A DNA stretch of 64,000 nt from Luteimicrobium sp042670205 (GTDB lineage: Bacteria > Actinomycetota > Actinomycetes > Actinomycetales > Cellulomonadaceae), in contig NZ_JBHUWD010000002.1 of NCBI RefSeq assembly GCF_042670205.1, positions 1 to 64,000 of the forward strand, read 5' to 3'. Below are positions 8,779 to 19,000 of this stretch, piece by piece. Numbering within the stretch: the stretch's first letter is position 1; every line of letters begins with the position of its first letter. Position numbers and translations under genes: made by a program. The notes below the pieces were generated by a model, which was given only the letters and a program-made list of their open reading frames with translations, was not told the DNA's origin and made no database searches.

Positions 8779-9780
8779 GTGATCAACTTCCGGTACCACG
8801 TCGTCTCCCTGATCTCGGTGTTCCTCGCACTCGCGGTCGGGATCATCCTGGGCGCCGGCCCGCTCAAGGAGTCGATCGGCAACCAGCTGAGCGGGCAGGT
8901 GTCGTCGCTGCGGGCCGAGAAGGAGCAGCTGCGCACCGACCTCGACGACGCGCGGACGTCCGCGGACCGCGGCACGACCGCGCTCGCGGCGCTCGCACCC
9001 ACCGTGCTCGACGGCGTCCTGCCGGGTGACCAGGCGACCGTGGTCGAGGTCAGCCCCGACCTCGACGACCAGTTCAAGGCGGTCTCGACCCAGCTCAAGG
9101 CCGCCGGTGCCGACGTGCGCGGACGCGTCCGGCTCGAGTCGGCGTGGCTGAGCGAGTCCGGCGCCGACGCGCGTCAGCAGGGCGTGGAGGCCGCGCTCGC
9201 GGCGGGGCTGCCGCTCGACACGACCGCGTCGCAGGAGAAGCAGCTCGCACAGGCGCTCGCGCTCTCACTGACGATGTCGACGAGCGCGACCGACCACCAG
9301 CTCGCGGCGTCGGCCCGCACGACGCTCAAAGCGCTCGCCGAGGCGAAGCTCGTGACCGTCGAGCGGACGCCGACGGTCGCGTCCACCGCGCTCCTCGTGC
9401 TCGCGGGCTCCGCCGACTCTCAGCCGGCCACCGACGGCACGACCGCCCCGACGGACGCCAAGGCGCTCGCGTACGCCCAGGCGCGCGAGGAGGAGGTCGT
9501 CGTGGCGCTGCACACCAGCGAGCCGGCGACCGTGGTCGCGGGGCCGGCCGGCGAGTCCGACAGCCTGGTCGCGGCGGTGCGCCACGACGGGGACCTGCAG
9601 GTCATGGTGAGCACGGTCAGCGGGATCTCGACCCTGATCGGTCAGGTCAGCGTGCCCCTCGCCCTCGCCGACCAGGCGCAGGGCACCGTCGGCCACTACG
9701 GCTTCGACGACGGCGCGACGCAGGCGATCCCGCCGCGCCCCGAGGCCGAGTCCACCTCGACCGACACCAAGAAGGGCTGA
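8779..9780 (+). CDS. steB: SteB/MctB-type membrane protein (copper transporter family, PF11382)
   Basis: 333 residues. One N-terminal membrane helix (~7-27) is followed by a coiled coil (~34-60), then a long extracytoplasmic alpha/beta domain. The start VINFRYHVVSLISVFLALA is the hallmark of the family that includes Rv1698 (MctB) and corynebacterial SteB. MctB was described as a copper-efflux channel in mycobacteria, while SteB partners SteA at the division septum. Position straight after steA favours the division role; I make no copper claim because no metal-binding Cys/Met cluster is visible. GTG start at 8779, weak AAGAAAG upstream. Confidence 0.83.
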   Translation: MINFRYHVVSLISVFLALAVGIILGAGPLKESIGNQLSGQVSSLRAEKEQLRTDLDDARTSADRGTTALAALAPTVLDGVLPGDQATVVEVSPDLDDQFKAVSTQLKAAGADVRGRVRLESAWLSESGADARQQGVEAALAAGLPLDTTASQEKQLAQALALSLTMSTSATDHQLAASARTTLKALAEAKLVTVERTPTVASTALLVLAGSADSQPATDGTTAPTDAKALAYAQAREEEVVVALHTSEPATVVAGPAGESDSLVAAVRHDGDLQVMVSTVSGISTLIGQVSVPLALADQAQGTVGHYGFDDGATQAIPPRPEAESTSTDTKKG

Positions 9781-9782
9781 CG

Positions 9783-10628
9783 ATGGCTGCAGGACGTCTC
9801 GCGCGCGCCGTCGTGGGCGCCGCCACCGCTGCCGCCGCGACCGTGGCCGTCCGGGCGCTCGCCGCACGTCGGGCGCCGGGGGGCGCCGAGCGGTGGGAGC
9901 GGGTCAACCACCGTGGTGAGCCCGTGAGCATGCTCGAGGGTCCGGCGGTCGCCGCGGGTCTCACCGTCGGTGCGGCCGCGGCCCTCCCGGGACGGCTGGG
10001 CGCCGCGGCCGCTCTCGCGACGGCCGGCGGCGCGGCGTTCGGGATCGTCGACGACCTCGCCGAGGACACGTCCCGGCGCACCAAGGGGCTGCGCGGGCAC
10101 CTGGGCGCGCTGGCGCACGGCGAGCTCACGACGGGTGGCCTCAAGGTCCTCGGCATCGGGGCGACGGCGTGCGTCGCGGCCTGCGTCCGCGGGGCGCGGG
10201 GGAGCGAAGGTCCCGTGGCGCGCGGCTTCGACGTCGTCGTCGACACGGCCCTCGTGGCGGGGACCGCGAACCTCCTCAACCTGCTCGACCTGCGGCCGGG
10301 TCGCGCCCTCAAGGCCGCCGCGGGGGCGTCGGTGCTCCTGGCGCCGCTCGCGCCGTCGACCGCGTCGGCCACCGGCCCGGTGCTCGGGGCCGCGGCAGCC
10401 GCCGCGTCCTGCGACCTCGCCGAGCGCGACATGCTCGGCGACGGCGGAGCGAACGCGCTCGGAGCGCTCGTCGGCGTCCAGGCCACCGGGCTCGCCCGTC
10501 CGCTGCGGGTCGCCGTCCTCGCGGGCGTCGTCGGGCTGACCGTCGCGAGCGAGCGGGTCAGCTTCTCCGCGGTGATCGACCGCACGCCCGCGCTCCGGAC
10601 GCTCGACCGGCTCGGGCGCCGGGGGTGA
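9783..10628 (+). CDS. MraY/WecA-like polyprenyl-phosphate sugar-1-phosphate transferase-like membrane protein
   Basis: 281 residues, hydrophobic, about eight membrane segments. Motifs typical of the MraY/WecA superfamily are visible: DDLAED at ~89-94 (paired Asp that binds Mg2+), KGLRGHLGAL near 101, NLLNLLDL at ~163-170 and DMLGDGGANALG near 216-227. It is short compared with MraY (~350 residues), and the cytoplasmic loops are reduced. The likely role is transfer of a sugar phosphate to undecaprenyl phosphate, but substrate and even activity are uncertain. ATG 9783 has GAAGGG upstream, starts 2 bases after steB and overlaps murJ (GTGA). This points to a joint envelope-assembly function. Confidence 0.72.
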   Translation: MAAGRLARAVVGAATAAAATVAVRALAARRAPGGAERWERVNHRGEPVSMLEGPAVAAGLTVGAAAALPGRLGAAAALATAGGAAFGIVDDLAEDTSRRTKGLRGHLGALAHGELTTGGLKVLGIGATACVAACVRGARGSEGPVARGFDVVVDTALVAGTANLLNLLDLRPGRALKAAAGASVLLAPLAPSTASATGPVLGAAAAAASCDLAERDMLGDGGANALGALVGVQATGLARPLRVAVLAGVVGLTVASERVSFSAVIDRTPALRTLDRLGRRG

Positions 10629-12307
10629 GCGTCCCCGGCCGCTTGCGGGGGGCGACGCAGAGCCTCGCGGGCGCCGCGCTGCTCATCACGGTCGTCACGA
10701 TCGCCAGCCGGCTGCTCGGCTTCGCGCGCCAGTTCGTCCAGGCCCACGAGGTCGGCACCGCCGGGGTGGGGACTGCGTACGCGAGCGCGAACCTCCTGCC
10801 GAACATCCTCTACGAGGTCGCGGCGGGCGGGGCGCTCGCGGGGGCGGTCGTCCCGATCCTCGCCGGTGCCATCGCGCGTCGCGCGCGGCTCGACGTGAAC
10901 CGGTCGGCGTCCGCGCTGCTGACGTGGGCGCTGCTGGTCCTCGTGCCGCTCGCGCTCGTCGTGCTCGTGCTCGCCGGTCCGATCACGTCGCTGATCCCGA
11001 ACGTGGGCCACGGCGCGACCGCCGCGACGACGACCTACTTCCTGCGCGTGTTCGCGCTCCAGATCCCCCTGTACGGGGTGGGCTTCGTGCTCTCGGGCGT
11101 GCTCCAGGCGCACAAGCGGTTCTTCTGGCCGGCCGCCGCGCCGATGCTGTCGAGCGTCGTCGTGATCGCCGCGTACCTCGTGTTCGGGCACCTGGACGCC
11201 GACCCGACGGACGTCGCCGCCGCGTCCCGGTCCGCGCTCGCGTGGCTCGCATGGGGCACGACGGCGGGCGTCGCCGCGATGTCGCTGCCGCTGTTCGTCC
11301 CGGCCTGGCGGACGGGCACGTCGCTGCGCCTCACCCTCCGGTTCCCGCCCGGCCAGGCCGCGCGGGCGCGCCGGCTTGCGCTCGCCGGCGTGGGCGCCGT
11401 CGTCGCGCAGCAGGTCGCCTCGCTCGCGATCCTGTGGGCGGCGAACCGCTGGGGCGGGGACGGCGCGTTCCCGGTCTACCAGTACGCGCAGGCCGTCTAC
11501 GTGCTGCCGTACGCGGTGCTCGCGGTGCCCCTCGCGACGAGCACGTTCCCGCGGCTGGCGGAGCGCGCGTCGCTCGGCGACCACGCGGGTTTCTCGCGTC
11601 TCGTCGCCACGACCACCCGGATCGTGCTCACCGTGACCGCCGCGGGGGTCGCCGCGCTCGTCGCCGCGAGCGACGCGGTCCAGTCGCTGTTCGACACGTT
11701 CACGCCCGGTGGCGTGGCGGGGATGGCGGCGACCGTGGCGTGGCTCGCGCCTGGCCTCCTCGGCTTCGCGCTCGTCTTCCACCTGTCGCGGGTCCTGTAC
11801 TCGCTCGACCACGGCCGTGCGGCCGTCCGTGCGACGGCGCTCGGCTGGGGGGTGGTGGTCGTGGCGTCGCTGGTGCTCCCGCCGGTCCTCGTCCGGCACG
11901 CGTCGGACCCCGTCCGCACTCTGGAGGGCGTCGGCGCCGCCACGAGCCTCGGCATGACCGTCGCCGGCGCGGCCCTGCTGTGGGCCGTGCACCGCTACGC
12001 GCCAGGCCGCCCGCTCGTGGGGCTCGCGCGCACCCTGGTCGCGCTCGTCGTCGGCGCGGCGCTGGGCGCCCTGGCCGGGCTGGTCACGAGCGACCTGATC
12101 CTGCCGGACGACGCCGGCTGGCTCGCGGCGCTCGGCGCCGGGGTCCTGGCCGCGGCCGTCGGTGCTGCGGTCGTGGTGGTCGTCTCGCTCGTCGGTGACC
12201 GCCCCACGCTCCGGGGTCTGACGTCGCTGCGCCGGCGCGACCCCGGCCCGGTGGTCCCGGCCGGCCCCGGGACCGCCACCGCCGACGACACGCGGGAGGA
12301 CGCATGA
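10625..12307 (+). CDS. murJ: MurJ/MviN-family lipid II flippase
   Basis: 560 residues with about 14 membrane helices. The N-terminal pattern VTIASRLLGFARQFVQAHEVG and later ASANLLPNILYEVAAGGAL are typical of MurJ (MVF superfamily of MOP exporters). MurJ moves lipid II across the inner membrane for peptidoglycan synthesis. It lacks the kinase-like C-terminal domain of the mycobacterial essential MviN, so this may be a second, specialised MurJ-type flippase. GTG 10625 overlaps the preceding stop, and its own stop overlaps the next gene (ATGA). Confidence 0.88.
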   Translation: MSVPGRLRGATQSLAGAALLITVVTIASRLLGFARQFVQAHEVGTAGVGTAYASANLLPNILYEVAAGGALAGAVVPILAGAIARRARLDVNRSASALLTWALLVLVPLALVVLVLAGPITSLIPNVGHGATAATTTYFLRVFALQIPLYGVGFVLSGVLQAHKRFFWPAAAPMLSSVVVIAAYLVFGHLDADPTDVAAASRSALAWLAWGTTAGVAAMSLPLFVPAWRTGTSLRLTLRFPPGQAARARRLALAGVGAVVAQQVASLAILWAANRWGGDGAFPVYQYAQAVYVLPYAVLAVPLATSTFPRLAERASLGDHAGFSRLVATTTRIVLTVTAAGVAALVAASDAVQSLFDTFTPGGVAGMAATVAWLAPGLLGFALVFHLSRVLYSLDHGRAAVRATALGWGVVVVASLVLPPVLVRHASDPVRTLEGVGAATSLGMTVAGAALLWAVHRYAPGRPLVGLARTLVALVVGAALGALAGLVTSDLILPDDAGWLAALGAGVLAAAVGAAVVVVVSLVGDRPTLRGLTSLRRRDPGPVVPAGPGTATADDTREDA

Positions 12308-13428
12308 GGGTGCTGCAGGTGCTGGGCTCGAGCGCGGGCGGGGTGGGGCGGCACGTCGGCCAGGTCGTGTCGGCGCTGAGCTCCGCGGGTGACGACGTCG
12401 TGGTGGCGGGCCCGGCCGTGGTGCGCCCCCTCGTCGGCACCGACGCCCGGTTCGAGGCGGTCGAGATCACGGACCGGCCCCGCGTCGGTGACGTCGCCGC
12501 CGTGCGCAGGCTCGCCGCGCTGGGACGGGGAGCGGACGTCGTGCACGCGCACGGCCTGCGCGCCGGGGCGCTGGCCATCCTCGGGGTCCGGGGCTTGCGT
12601 CGGGCGCCGGCCGACGGCTCCCGCCGCCCGCACGTCGTCGTCACGCTGCACAACCTGCCCGTCGGCGGGCGGGCCGTGCGCGCGGTGTCCGCGGTGCTCG
12701 AGGGCGTGGTCGGGCGAGGGGCGGACGTCGTGCTCGGGGTGAGCCCCGACCTCGTCACGCTCGCGACGGCGCGCGGGGCCCGCCGGGCGGAGCTCGCGCT
12801 CGTCCCGGCGCCGCGCGCGGCGGCCGCCGAGGACGACCCGGCCCAGGTGCGGCGCACGCGCGCCGCGCTCGGCCTCGCGGACGACGAGCGGCTCCTCGTC
12901 ACCGTGGCGCGGCTCGCGCCCCAGAAGGGCCTCGGCGACGTGGTCGCGGCGGCGCGCGTGCTCGCCGGGACGCCCCACCGGTTCCGCTGGGTCGTCGCGG
13001 GCGACGGGCCGCTGCGCGGTGAGCTCGAGGCGGACGTCCGCGCGTCGGGCGTGCCCGTCGAGCTCCTGGGGGCGCGCGACGACGTCGGCGCGCTCCTCGC
13101 AGCCGCCGACGCGGCCGTCAGCACCGCGCGGTGGGAGGGTCAGCCGCTCTGGCTGCAGGAGGCCCTCGCGCACGGTGCGGCGATCGTCGCGACCGACGTC
13201 GGCGGGACCGGTGCGGTCGTGGGGGACGCGGCGGTGCTCGTGGGTGCGGAGCCCGCTTCGGGGATCGGGGGAGCGGTCGCCGAGGCCGTCGCACGGCTCC
13301 TGGCCGACGACGACGCCCGCGCCGCCGTGCGCGGGCGTGCGCGGGCGCGCGCAGCCGCCCTCCCGACGGGGGCGGACGTCGTCGAGCAGCTCACGGCCGT
13401 CTACGCGGGCGGTGCCACGGGCGACTGA
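12304..13428 (+). CDS. GT4-family glycosyltransferase
   Basis: 374 residues with a GT-B fold. The N-terminal Gly-rich loop GSSAGGVGRHVGQV (9-22) fits acceptor binding. LVTVARLAPQKGLGDVV near 198 and the E-x7-E motif EGQPLWLQE near 278 fit the nucleotide-sugar site of retaining GT4 enzymes. No signal peptide, so it acts on the cytoplasmic face. The start overlaps murJ. Together with the MraY-like protein and MurJ it forms a plausible lipid-linked glycan assembly set. Donor and acceptor are unknown. Confidence 0.85.
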   Translation: MRVLQVLGSSAGGVGRHVGQVVSALSSAGDDVVVAGPAVVRPLVGTDARFEAVEITDRPRVGDVAAVRRLAALGRGADVVHAHGLRAGALAILGVRGLRRAPADGSRRPHVVVTLHNLPVGGRAVRAVSAVLEGVVGRGADVVLGVSPDLVTLATARGARRAELALVPAPRAAAAEDDPAQVRRTRAALGLADDERLLVTVARLAPQKGLGDVVAAARVLAGTPHRFRWVVAGDGPLRGELEADVRASGVPVELLGARDDVGALLAAADAAVSTARWEGQPLWLQEALAHGAAIVATDVGGTGAVVGDAAVLVGAEPASGIGGAVAEAVARLLADDDARAAVRGRARARAAALPTGADVVEQLTAVYAGGATGD

Positions 13429-13528
13429 GCGCCCGGCAATGCCGACGCGGACCTCGCCGCCGCGGACCCCGCCGCCGCGGGCGGCCGACGTCACAGCGCG
13501 CCGCTCCGGCGCCGCCTCTGTCCGCTGT

Positions 13529-13534
13529 TAGGAT
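13529..13534 (+). promoter_or_regulatory. -10 element for leaderless pyrG (TAGGAT)
   Basis: TAGGAT ends 8 bases before the GTG of pyrG, leaving no room for a ribosome binding site, so the mRNA is probably leaderless. Confidence 0.65.
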
Positions 13535-13542
13535 GGAGTTCC

Positions 13543-15270
13543 GTGGCAGATCACTCGAGCAGGCTCCCCAACCGCCCCGGCACCGCGCACCGACTTCGCG
13601 CAGACTCCCCGACCCGACACGTCTTCGTCACGGGGGGTGTGGCCTCCTCTCTCGGCAAGGGCCTGACCGCCTCGAGCCTCGGACGCCTCCTGCGGGCCCG
13701 CGGCCTGCGCGTCAAGATGCAGAAGCTCGACCCGTACCTCAACGTCGACCCGGGCACGATGAACCCGTTCCAGCACGGCGAGGTGTTCGTCACGGAGGAC
13801 GGCGCGGAGACCGACCTCGACATCGGCCACTACGAGCGGTTCCTCGACGTCGACCTCGAGGCGTCCGCGAACGTCACCACGGGCCAGGTCTACTCGAACG
13901 TCATCGCGAAGGAGCGGCGCGGCGAGTACCTCGGCGACACCGTCCAGGTCATTCCGCACATCACCGACGAGATCAAGGCGCGCATGCGCGCGCAGGCCGG
14001 CGACGACGTCGACGTGATCATCACGGAGATCGGCGGCACCGTCGGCGACATCGAGTCCCAGCCGTTCCTCGAGGCCGCGCGCCAGGTCCGCCACGACGTC
14101 GGCCGCGACGACGTGTTCTTCCTCCACGTCTCGCTCGTGCCGTACATCGGCCCGTCCGGCGAGCTCAAGACCAAGCCCACGCAGCACTCGGTCGCCGCGC
14201 TGCGCAGCATCGGCATCCAGCCCGACGCGATCGTCCTGCGGTGCGATCGTGAGGTCCCCGAGTCCACGAAGCGCAAGATCGCGAACTTCACGGACGTCGA
14301 CGAGGAGGCGGTCGTCACCGCCAAGGACGCGCCGAGCATCTACGACATCCCGCGCGTGCTGCACTCCGAGGGCCTCGACGCGTACGTCGTGCGCCGGCTG
14401 GGCCTGCCCTTCCACGACGTCGACTGGGCCGGCTGGGACGACCTGCTGCGCCGCGTCCACGAGCCCGCCCACGAGGTCGAGGTCGCGCTCGTCGGCAAGT
14501 ACGTCGACCTGCCCGACGCCTACCTGTCGGTGACCGAGGCGCTGCGCGCCGGCGGCTTCCACCACGACGCGAAGGTCCACGTGCGCTGGGTCGCCTCCGA
14601 CACGTGCGAGACGCCCGAGGGTGCCCGCAAGCACCTCGGCGGCGCGGACGCCGTCCTCATCCCGGGCGGCTTCGGCGTCCGCGGGATCGAGGGCAAGCTC
14701 GGCGCGCTGCGCTGGGCCCGCGAGAACAAGGTCCCGACGCTCGGGATCTGCCTCGGCCTGCAGTCGATGGTCATGGAGTACGCACGCACGGTGCTCGGCC
14801 TTGCCGACGCGTCGTCGTCGGAGTTCGACCCCGACACGAAGCACCCCGTGGTCGCCACCATGGAGGAGCAGCTCGCGATCGTCGGCGGCGACGGCGACCT
14901 GGGCGGGACCATGCGGCTCGGCTCGTACGAGGCCGTCCTCACCCCGGGCTCGGTCGTCGCGCAGGCGTACGGCTCCGAGCGCGTGACCGAGCGGCACCGG
15001 CACCGCTACGAGGTGAACAACGCCTACCGCAAGCAGCTCGAGGACGCCGGCTTCGTCGTGTCGGGCACGAGCCCGGACGGCTCGCTCGTGGAGTTCGTCG
15101 AGCTGCCCGCGGACGTGCACCCGTACTACGTCGCGACCCAGGCGCACCCGGAGTTCAAGTCGCGGCCGACGCGCTCGCACCCCCTGTTCGCGGGCCTCGT
15201 CGGCGCCGCCCTCGCTGTCCGCTCCGGCGCCGGGGAGCCCGCGGAGGACGTCGCGGCCGAGGCGCTGTGA
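13543..15270 (+). CDS. pyrG: CTP synthase
   Basis: 575 residues. The N-terminal amidoligase domain has the P-loop-like GGVASSLGKGLTASSLG near 31 and the DPYLNVDPGTM and GGTVGDIES motifs. The C-terminal class I glutamine amidotransferase domain carries the nucleophile in LGICLGLQ (Cys ~403) and HPEF near 535. It converts UTP to CTP using glutamine and ATP. Start GTG 13543 is set by the leaderless -10 eight bases upstream. An earlier start is unlikely because of that element. Confidence 0.97.
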   Translation: MADHSSRLPNRPGTAHRLRADSPTRHVFVTGGVASSLGKGLTASSLGRLLRARGLRVKMQKLDPYLNVDPGTMNPFQHGEVFVTEDGAETDLDIGHYERFLDVDLEASANVTTGQVYSNVIAKERRGEYLGDTVQVIPHITDEIKARMRAQAGDDVDVIITEIGGTVGDIESQPFLEAARQVRHDVGRDDVFFLHVSLVPYIGPSGELKTKPTQHSVAALRSIGIQPDAIVLRCDREVPESTKRKIANFTDVDEEAVVTAKDAPSIYDIPRVLHSEGLDAYVVRRLGLPFHDVDWAGWDDLLRRVHEPAHEVEVALVGKYVDLPDAYLSVTEALRAGGFHHDAKVHVRWVASDTCETPEGARKHLGGADAVLIPGGFGVRGIEGKLGALRWARENKVPTLGICLGLQSMVMEYARTVLGLADASSSEFDPDTKHPVVATMEEQLAIVGGDGDLGGTMRLGSYEAVLTPGSVVAQAYGSERVTERHRHRYEVNNAYRKQLEDAGFVVSGTSPDGSLVEFVELPADVHPYYVATQAHPEFKSRPTRSHPLFAGLVGAALAVRSGAGEPAEDVAAEAL

Positions 15271-15989
15271 GCCCCGAGCAGGCGGCCGTCGGGCCGGAGT
15301 CCGAGGAGCCCGTCGTGCGTGACGTGCTCGCGCCGCGGCCGGTGCTGCGGCGCGAGCTCGTCCACCACGGGCGGATCTGGGACGTGGTCACCGACGAGGT
15401 AGAGCTCGGAGGAGGGACCGTTGTCTCCCGGGAGGTCGTCGACCACCCGGGCGCGGTGGCCGTCGTCGCGCTCGACGGCGACGACCGGGTCCTCCTGCTG
15501 CGCCAGTACCGGCACCCGGTCGGGCGCGAGCTCTGGGAGGTCCCGGCCGGGCTGCTCGACGTCGCGGGGGAGCCCGCGGAGGACGCGGCGGCGCGCGAGC
15601 TCGGCGAGGAGGCGGACCTGCGGGCGGCACGCTGGGACGTGCTCACCGACTACTACACGAGCCCGGGCGGGAGCTCCGAGGCGCTGCGGGTGTTCCTCGC
15701 CCGCGACCTGTCGCCCGTGCCCGACGCCGAGCGGCACGTCCGCGAGGACGAGGAGCGTGACATCGAGCTGCGCTGGGTCGCGCTCGACGACGCCGTCGCG
15801 GCGGTCCTGACGGGCGCCGTGCACAACCCGTCGGCCGTCGTCGGCGTGCTCGCGGCGCACGTAGCCCGGTCCGCCGGGTGGTCGACGCTGCGCCCGGTCG
15901 ACGCGCCGTGGCCGGAGCGGAGGACCGCGACCATGATGGAGCGCGCCGCCGCCGAGGCGCCCGGCGCCGACGGGTCCCACCAGGCGTGA
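15267..15989 (+). CDS. NUDIX hydrolase, ADP-ribose pyrophosphatase type
   Basis: 240 residues. The Nudix box region is GLLDVAGEPAEDAAARELGEEADL-like near 92-115, with the metal-binding REL.EE core. The usual final Gly is Asp here. The family (Rv1700, also after pyrG) hydrolyses ADP-ribose to AMP and ribose-5-phosphate. GTG 15267 overlaps the pyrG stop (GTGA), so it is co-translated with CTP synthase. The ~35-residue N-terminal and ~30-residue C-terminal extensions are low complexity. Confidence 0.9.
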   Translation: MSPEQAAVGPESEEPVVRDVLAPRPVLRRELVHHGRIWDVVTDEVELGGGTVVSREVVDHPGAVAVVALDGDDRVLLLRQYRHPVGRELWEVPAGLLDVAGEPAEDAAARELGEEADLRAARWDVLTDYYTSPGGSSEALRVFLARDLSPVPDAERHVREDEERDIELRWVALDDAVAAVLTGAVHNPSAVVGVLAAHVARSAGWSTLRPVDAPWPERRTATMMERAAAEAPGADGSHQA

Positions 15990-16040
15990 CGCGGCCCGCG
16001 GCTGCGCGGCGAGGTGCCGTCGGTGCGACCCCGGCGCCGC

Positions 16041-16046
16041 TAGGGT
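16041..16046 (+). promoter_or_regulatory. -10 element for leaderless SARP-type regulator (TAGGGT)
   Basis: TAGGGT ends 7 bases before GTG 16054 and so decides the start. An in-frame GTG at 16045 would lie within the -10 itself. Confidence 0.65.
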
Positions 16047-16053
16047 GGTCGTC

Positions 16054-19000
16054 GTGCCTGGCTCCCCTCCTCCCTCGGACGCCGTCGACGTGACGGCCGC
16101 CGGGCCGGCGCTCACCTGCGACGCGACCGTCCTCGGCGCCGTGCAGGCCCGGGGCGCCGACGGGGCCCTCGTGGCCCCGGGCGGGGTGCGGTCGCGCGAG
16201 CTGCTCGTGGCGCTCGTCCTCGCGCACGGGCGGCCCGTGTCGTCACGCGCGCTGCTCGACGACCTGTGGTGGGACCACGACGACCTCGCCGACCCCCGGG
16301 CGGCGCTCCAGACGCTCGTGTCGCGCACCCGGCGGATCGTCGCCTCCGGCCTGGTGAGCTCGGGCCCGGCGGGCTACGCCTGGTCCGGGACGAGCGACCT
16401 CGGGGCGGCCCACGGCGCGCTCGACGCCGCGACGGCGGCGCTCGCAGCGGACGACCCCGGAGCCGCGCTCGAGGCGACCCGCGGCGCGCTGCGCCTGTGG
16501 CGCGGCGAGCCGGGTGCGGACCTGAGCGCCGGATCGCCGCTCGCGGACACGCTCGCGGCGGAGGCGGCGCGGCTGGCGTCCGCGCTGCAGGAGGTCCTGC
16601 TCGCCGCGCTCGTGGCGGCCGGCCACGACGACGAGGCCCTCGACCTCGCCGCCCGGCGGCTCGCCGTACGGCCCACCGACGAGGCGGCGTGCGTCGCCTA
16701 CATGTCGGCCGCGGCGCGGCTCGGCCGCGTCAACGACGCGCTGCGTGCCTTCGCCGCGCTGCGCGAGGCGCTCGCGGACGAGCTGGGCGCCGACCCGGGC
16801 GCGTCGGTCGGCGAGCTGCACGAGCGGCTGCTGCGCGGCGAGGTCCCGCGCGCCACGGTCCGACGCGCGCCCGCTCCCACGTCGCCCGACCCGTCCCGGC
16901 CGGGGGTCGCCGAGGACGACGCCCCCTCCTCGCCGTCCGTGGCGTCGGGCGTGCCCCGGCCGTCGCCGGCCCTGGCGATCGGTCTGCGGGCCGCCCCCAA
17001 CGCCCTCGTGGGCCGCGACTCCGACGTCCTGGCGCTCGAGGAGGCGCTGCGGCGCTCCCGCCTCGTGACCGTGCTCGGCCCCGGCGGCCTCGGCAAGACC
17101 CGCATCGCCCAGGAGCTCGCCCACCGGGCCGCCGGCCGGGGAGAGCCGGTCGCCGTGATCGAGCTCGCCAGCGTGCGCACCGACGACGACGTGGAGCTGG
17201 CTCTCGCGACGGCTCTCGGCGTCCGCGACGTCCAGGGGTCGCAGCGGATCGGCGACGGACTCCCTCGCCCCGACACGCGCGCCCGGATCCTCGACCGTCT
17301 GCGCGCGCCCGGCACCCTCGTCGTCCTCGACAACTGCGAGCACGTGCTCGACGGCACCGCCACCTGGGTCGCCGAGGCGCTCGCCGAGACCGGGGTGCGG
17401 GTCCTGACGACGAGCCGCGCGCCGCTCGCGCTCGCGGCCGAGACCGTCCGCCCGCTGCCGCCGCTCGCGAGCCGCGGGAACGGCGTCGGGCAGGCGGACG
17501 CGGACCCGGGGCCGGCCGTCGTCCTGTTCGAGCAGCGCGCGCGAGCCGCCCGCCCGGAGGCCCCGCTGCCCCGCGACGTCGTCGAGCGGCTGTGCGAGCG
17601 GCTCGACGGGCTGCCCCTCGCGATCGAGCTCGCGGCCGCGCGCGTGCGGTCCATGTCCGTGGTCGAGATCGAGCGGCGGCTGGCCTCGCGGTTCGCGCTG
17701 CTGACCTCCGGCGACCGCGCCGCCCCCGAGCGCCACCGCACGCTGCGGGCGGTGATCGAGTGGAGCTGGAACCTCCTCGGGACCGGCGAGCAGGCCCTGC
17801 TGCGCCGCGCGTCCGTCTTCCCGGGGACGTTCGGGGCGGAGACCGTCGAGGCCGTGACCGCGCGCGTCGAGGGCCGCCCCGCCGACCCGACCGCCCTCGA
17901 GACGCTCGACGACCTCGACGGTCTCGTCGGCCAGTCCATGCTCGTCGTCGTCGAGGACGGGGCGTCCGGCACGACGCGCTACCGGATGCTCGAGACCGTG
18001 CGGGAGTTCGGCGGCCTCGAGCTCGTGCGCGCGGGCGAGGAGCCTGCGGTGCGCGACGCCGTGTACGCCTGGGCGACCGCGTTCGCGCGCGACCTCGGCG
18101 GGCGGCTGGCGGGGCACGAGCAGGTGGCCACGATGCGGCGCACCCGGGCGGAGCAGGACATCCTCGTCCAGGTCGTCCGCTGGGCGCTGGAGGACCGGCG
18201 ACGTGACGTCCTCGGGCCCGTGTTCGCGCTCCTCGCGCACTTCTGGCTGCTGCGCGGCCAGTTCGTCGAGGCCGTGTCGTTCGGGCTCGACGTGGCCGAC
18301 GTCTTCGTGGGCCACGAGCCCACCGCTGACGACGCCGACGACCTCGCCTGGGTCTACTTCGCGGCGGGCTCCCCGCTCGCCGTCGTGCTCGAGCGCGAGC
18401 GGTCGATCCGGTCGGCCGCGCGGCTACGACGCCTCGTGAGAGGCCCGCTGCCGCTCAAGCCCGGGACGCGCGCGTTCGCCGAGCTCGCCGTCGCGGTGAC
18501 CGACCTCGCCGCCCTCCCAGTCCTGCTCGAGCGCCAGCGCGCGGACGACGACTGGACCGTGTCGATGTTCGCCCACATCATGTCGGCGCAGATCGCCGAG
18601 AACATGGGCGAGCTGGGCGAGGCCGAGGGCTACGCGCACCGCGCGTACGACCTCGCGGCCCAGCACGAGGACCTCTGGGGTGTCGCGATGGCGACGCAGA
18701 GCCTCGCCGAGCTCGCAGCGGAGGCAGGGCGTCCCGAGGACGCCCTGCGGTGGATCGCGACGACCCGTTCCAGCACGGAGGGCCTGGGGCTCGACCTCGA
18801 GGCGTTCCTGTTCCAGACGGGCTCGATCGAGGCCAACGCGCTGGTGGCGCTGGGTCGCGGGGCCGAGGCGAGGTCCGCGCTCCAGGCGCTCGCGCAGACG
18901 CCCGACGAGGACGGCGGCTCGTCGCTCATCCCGGGCGCCGAGGAGATCTACAGCGCGTCGGACCGCCGCATCACCGGGCTCGCCGGGCTGTCCCTCGACG

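Noticed and set aside
8779..9780. Copper transporter assignment for the SteB-like protein
   Set aside because: The family name comes from mycobacterial MctB, but no metal-binding cluster is visible and the steA neighbour points to cell division.
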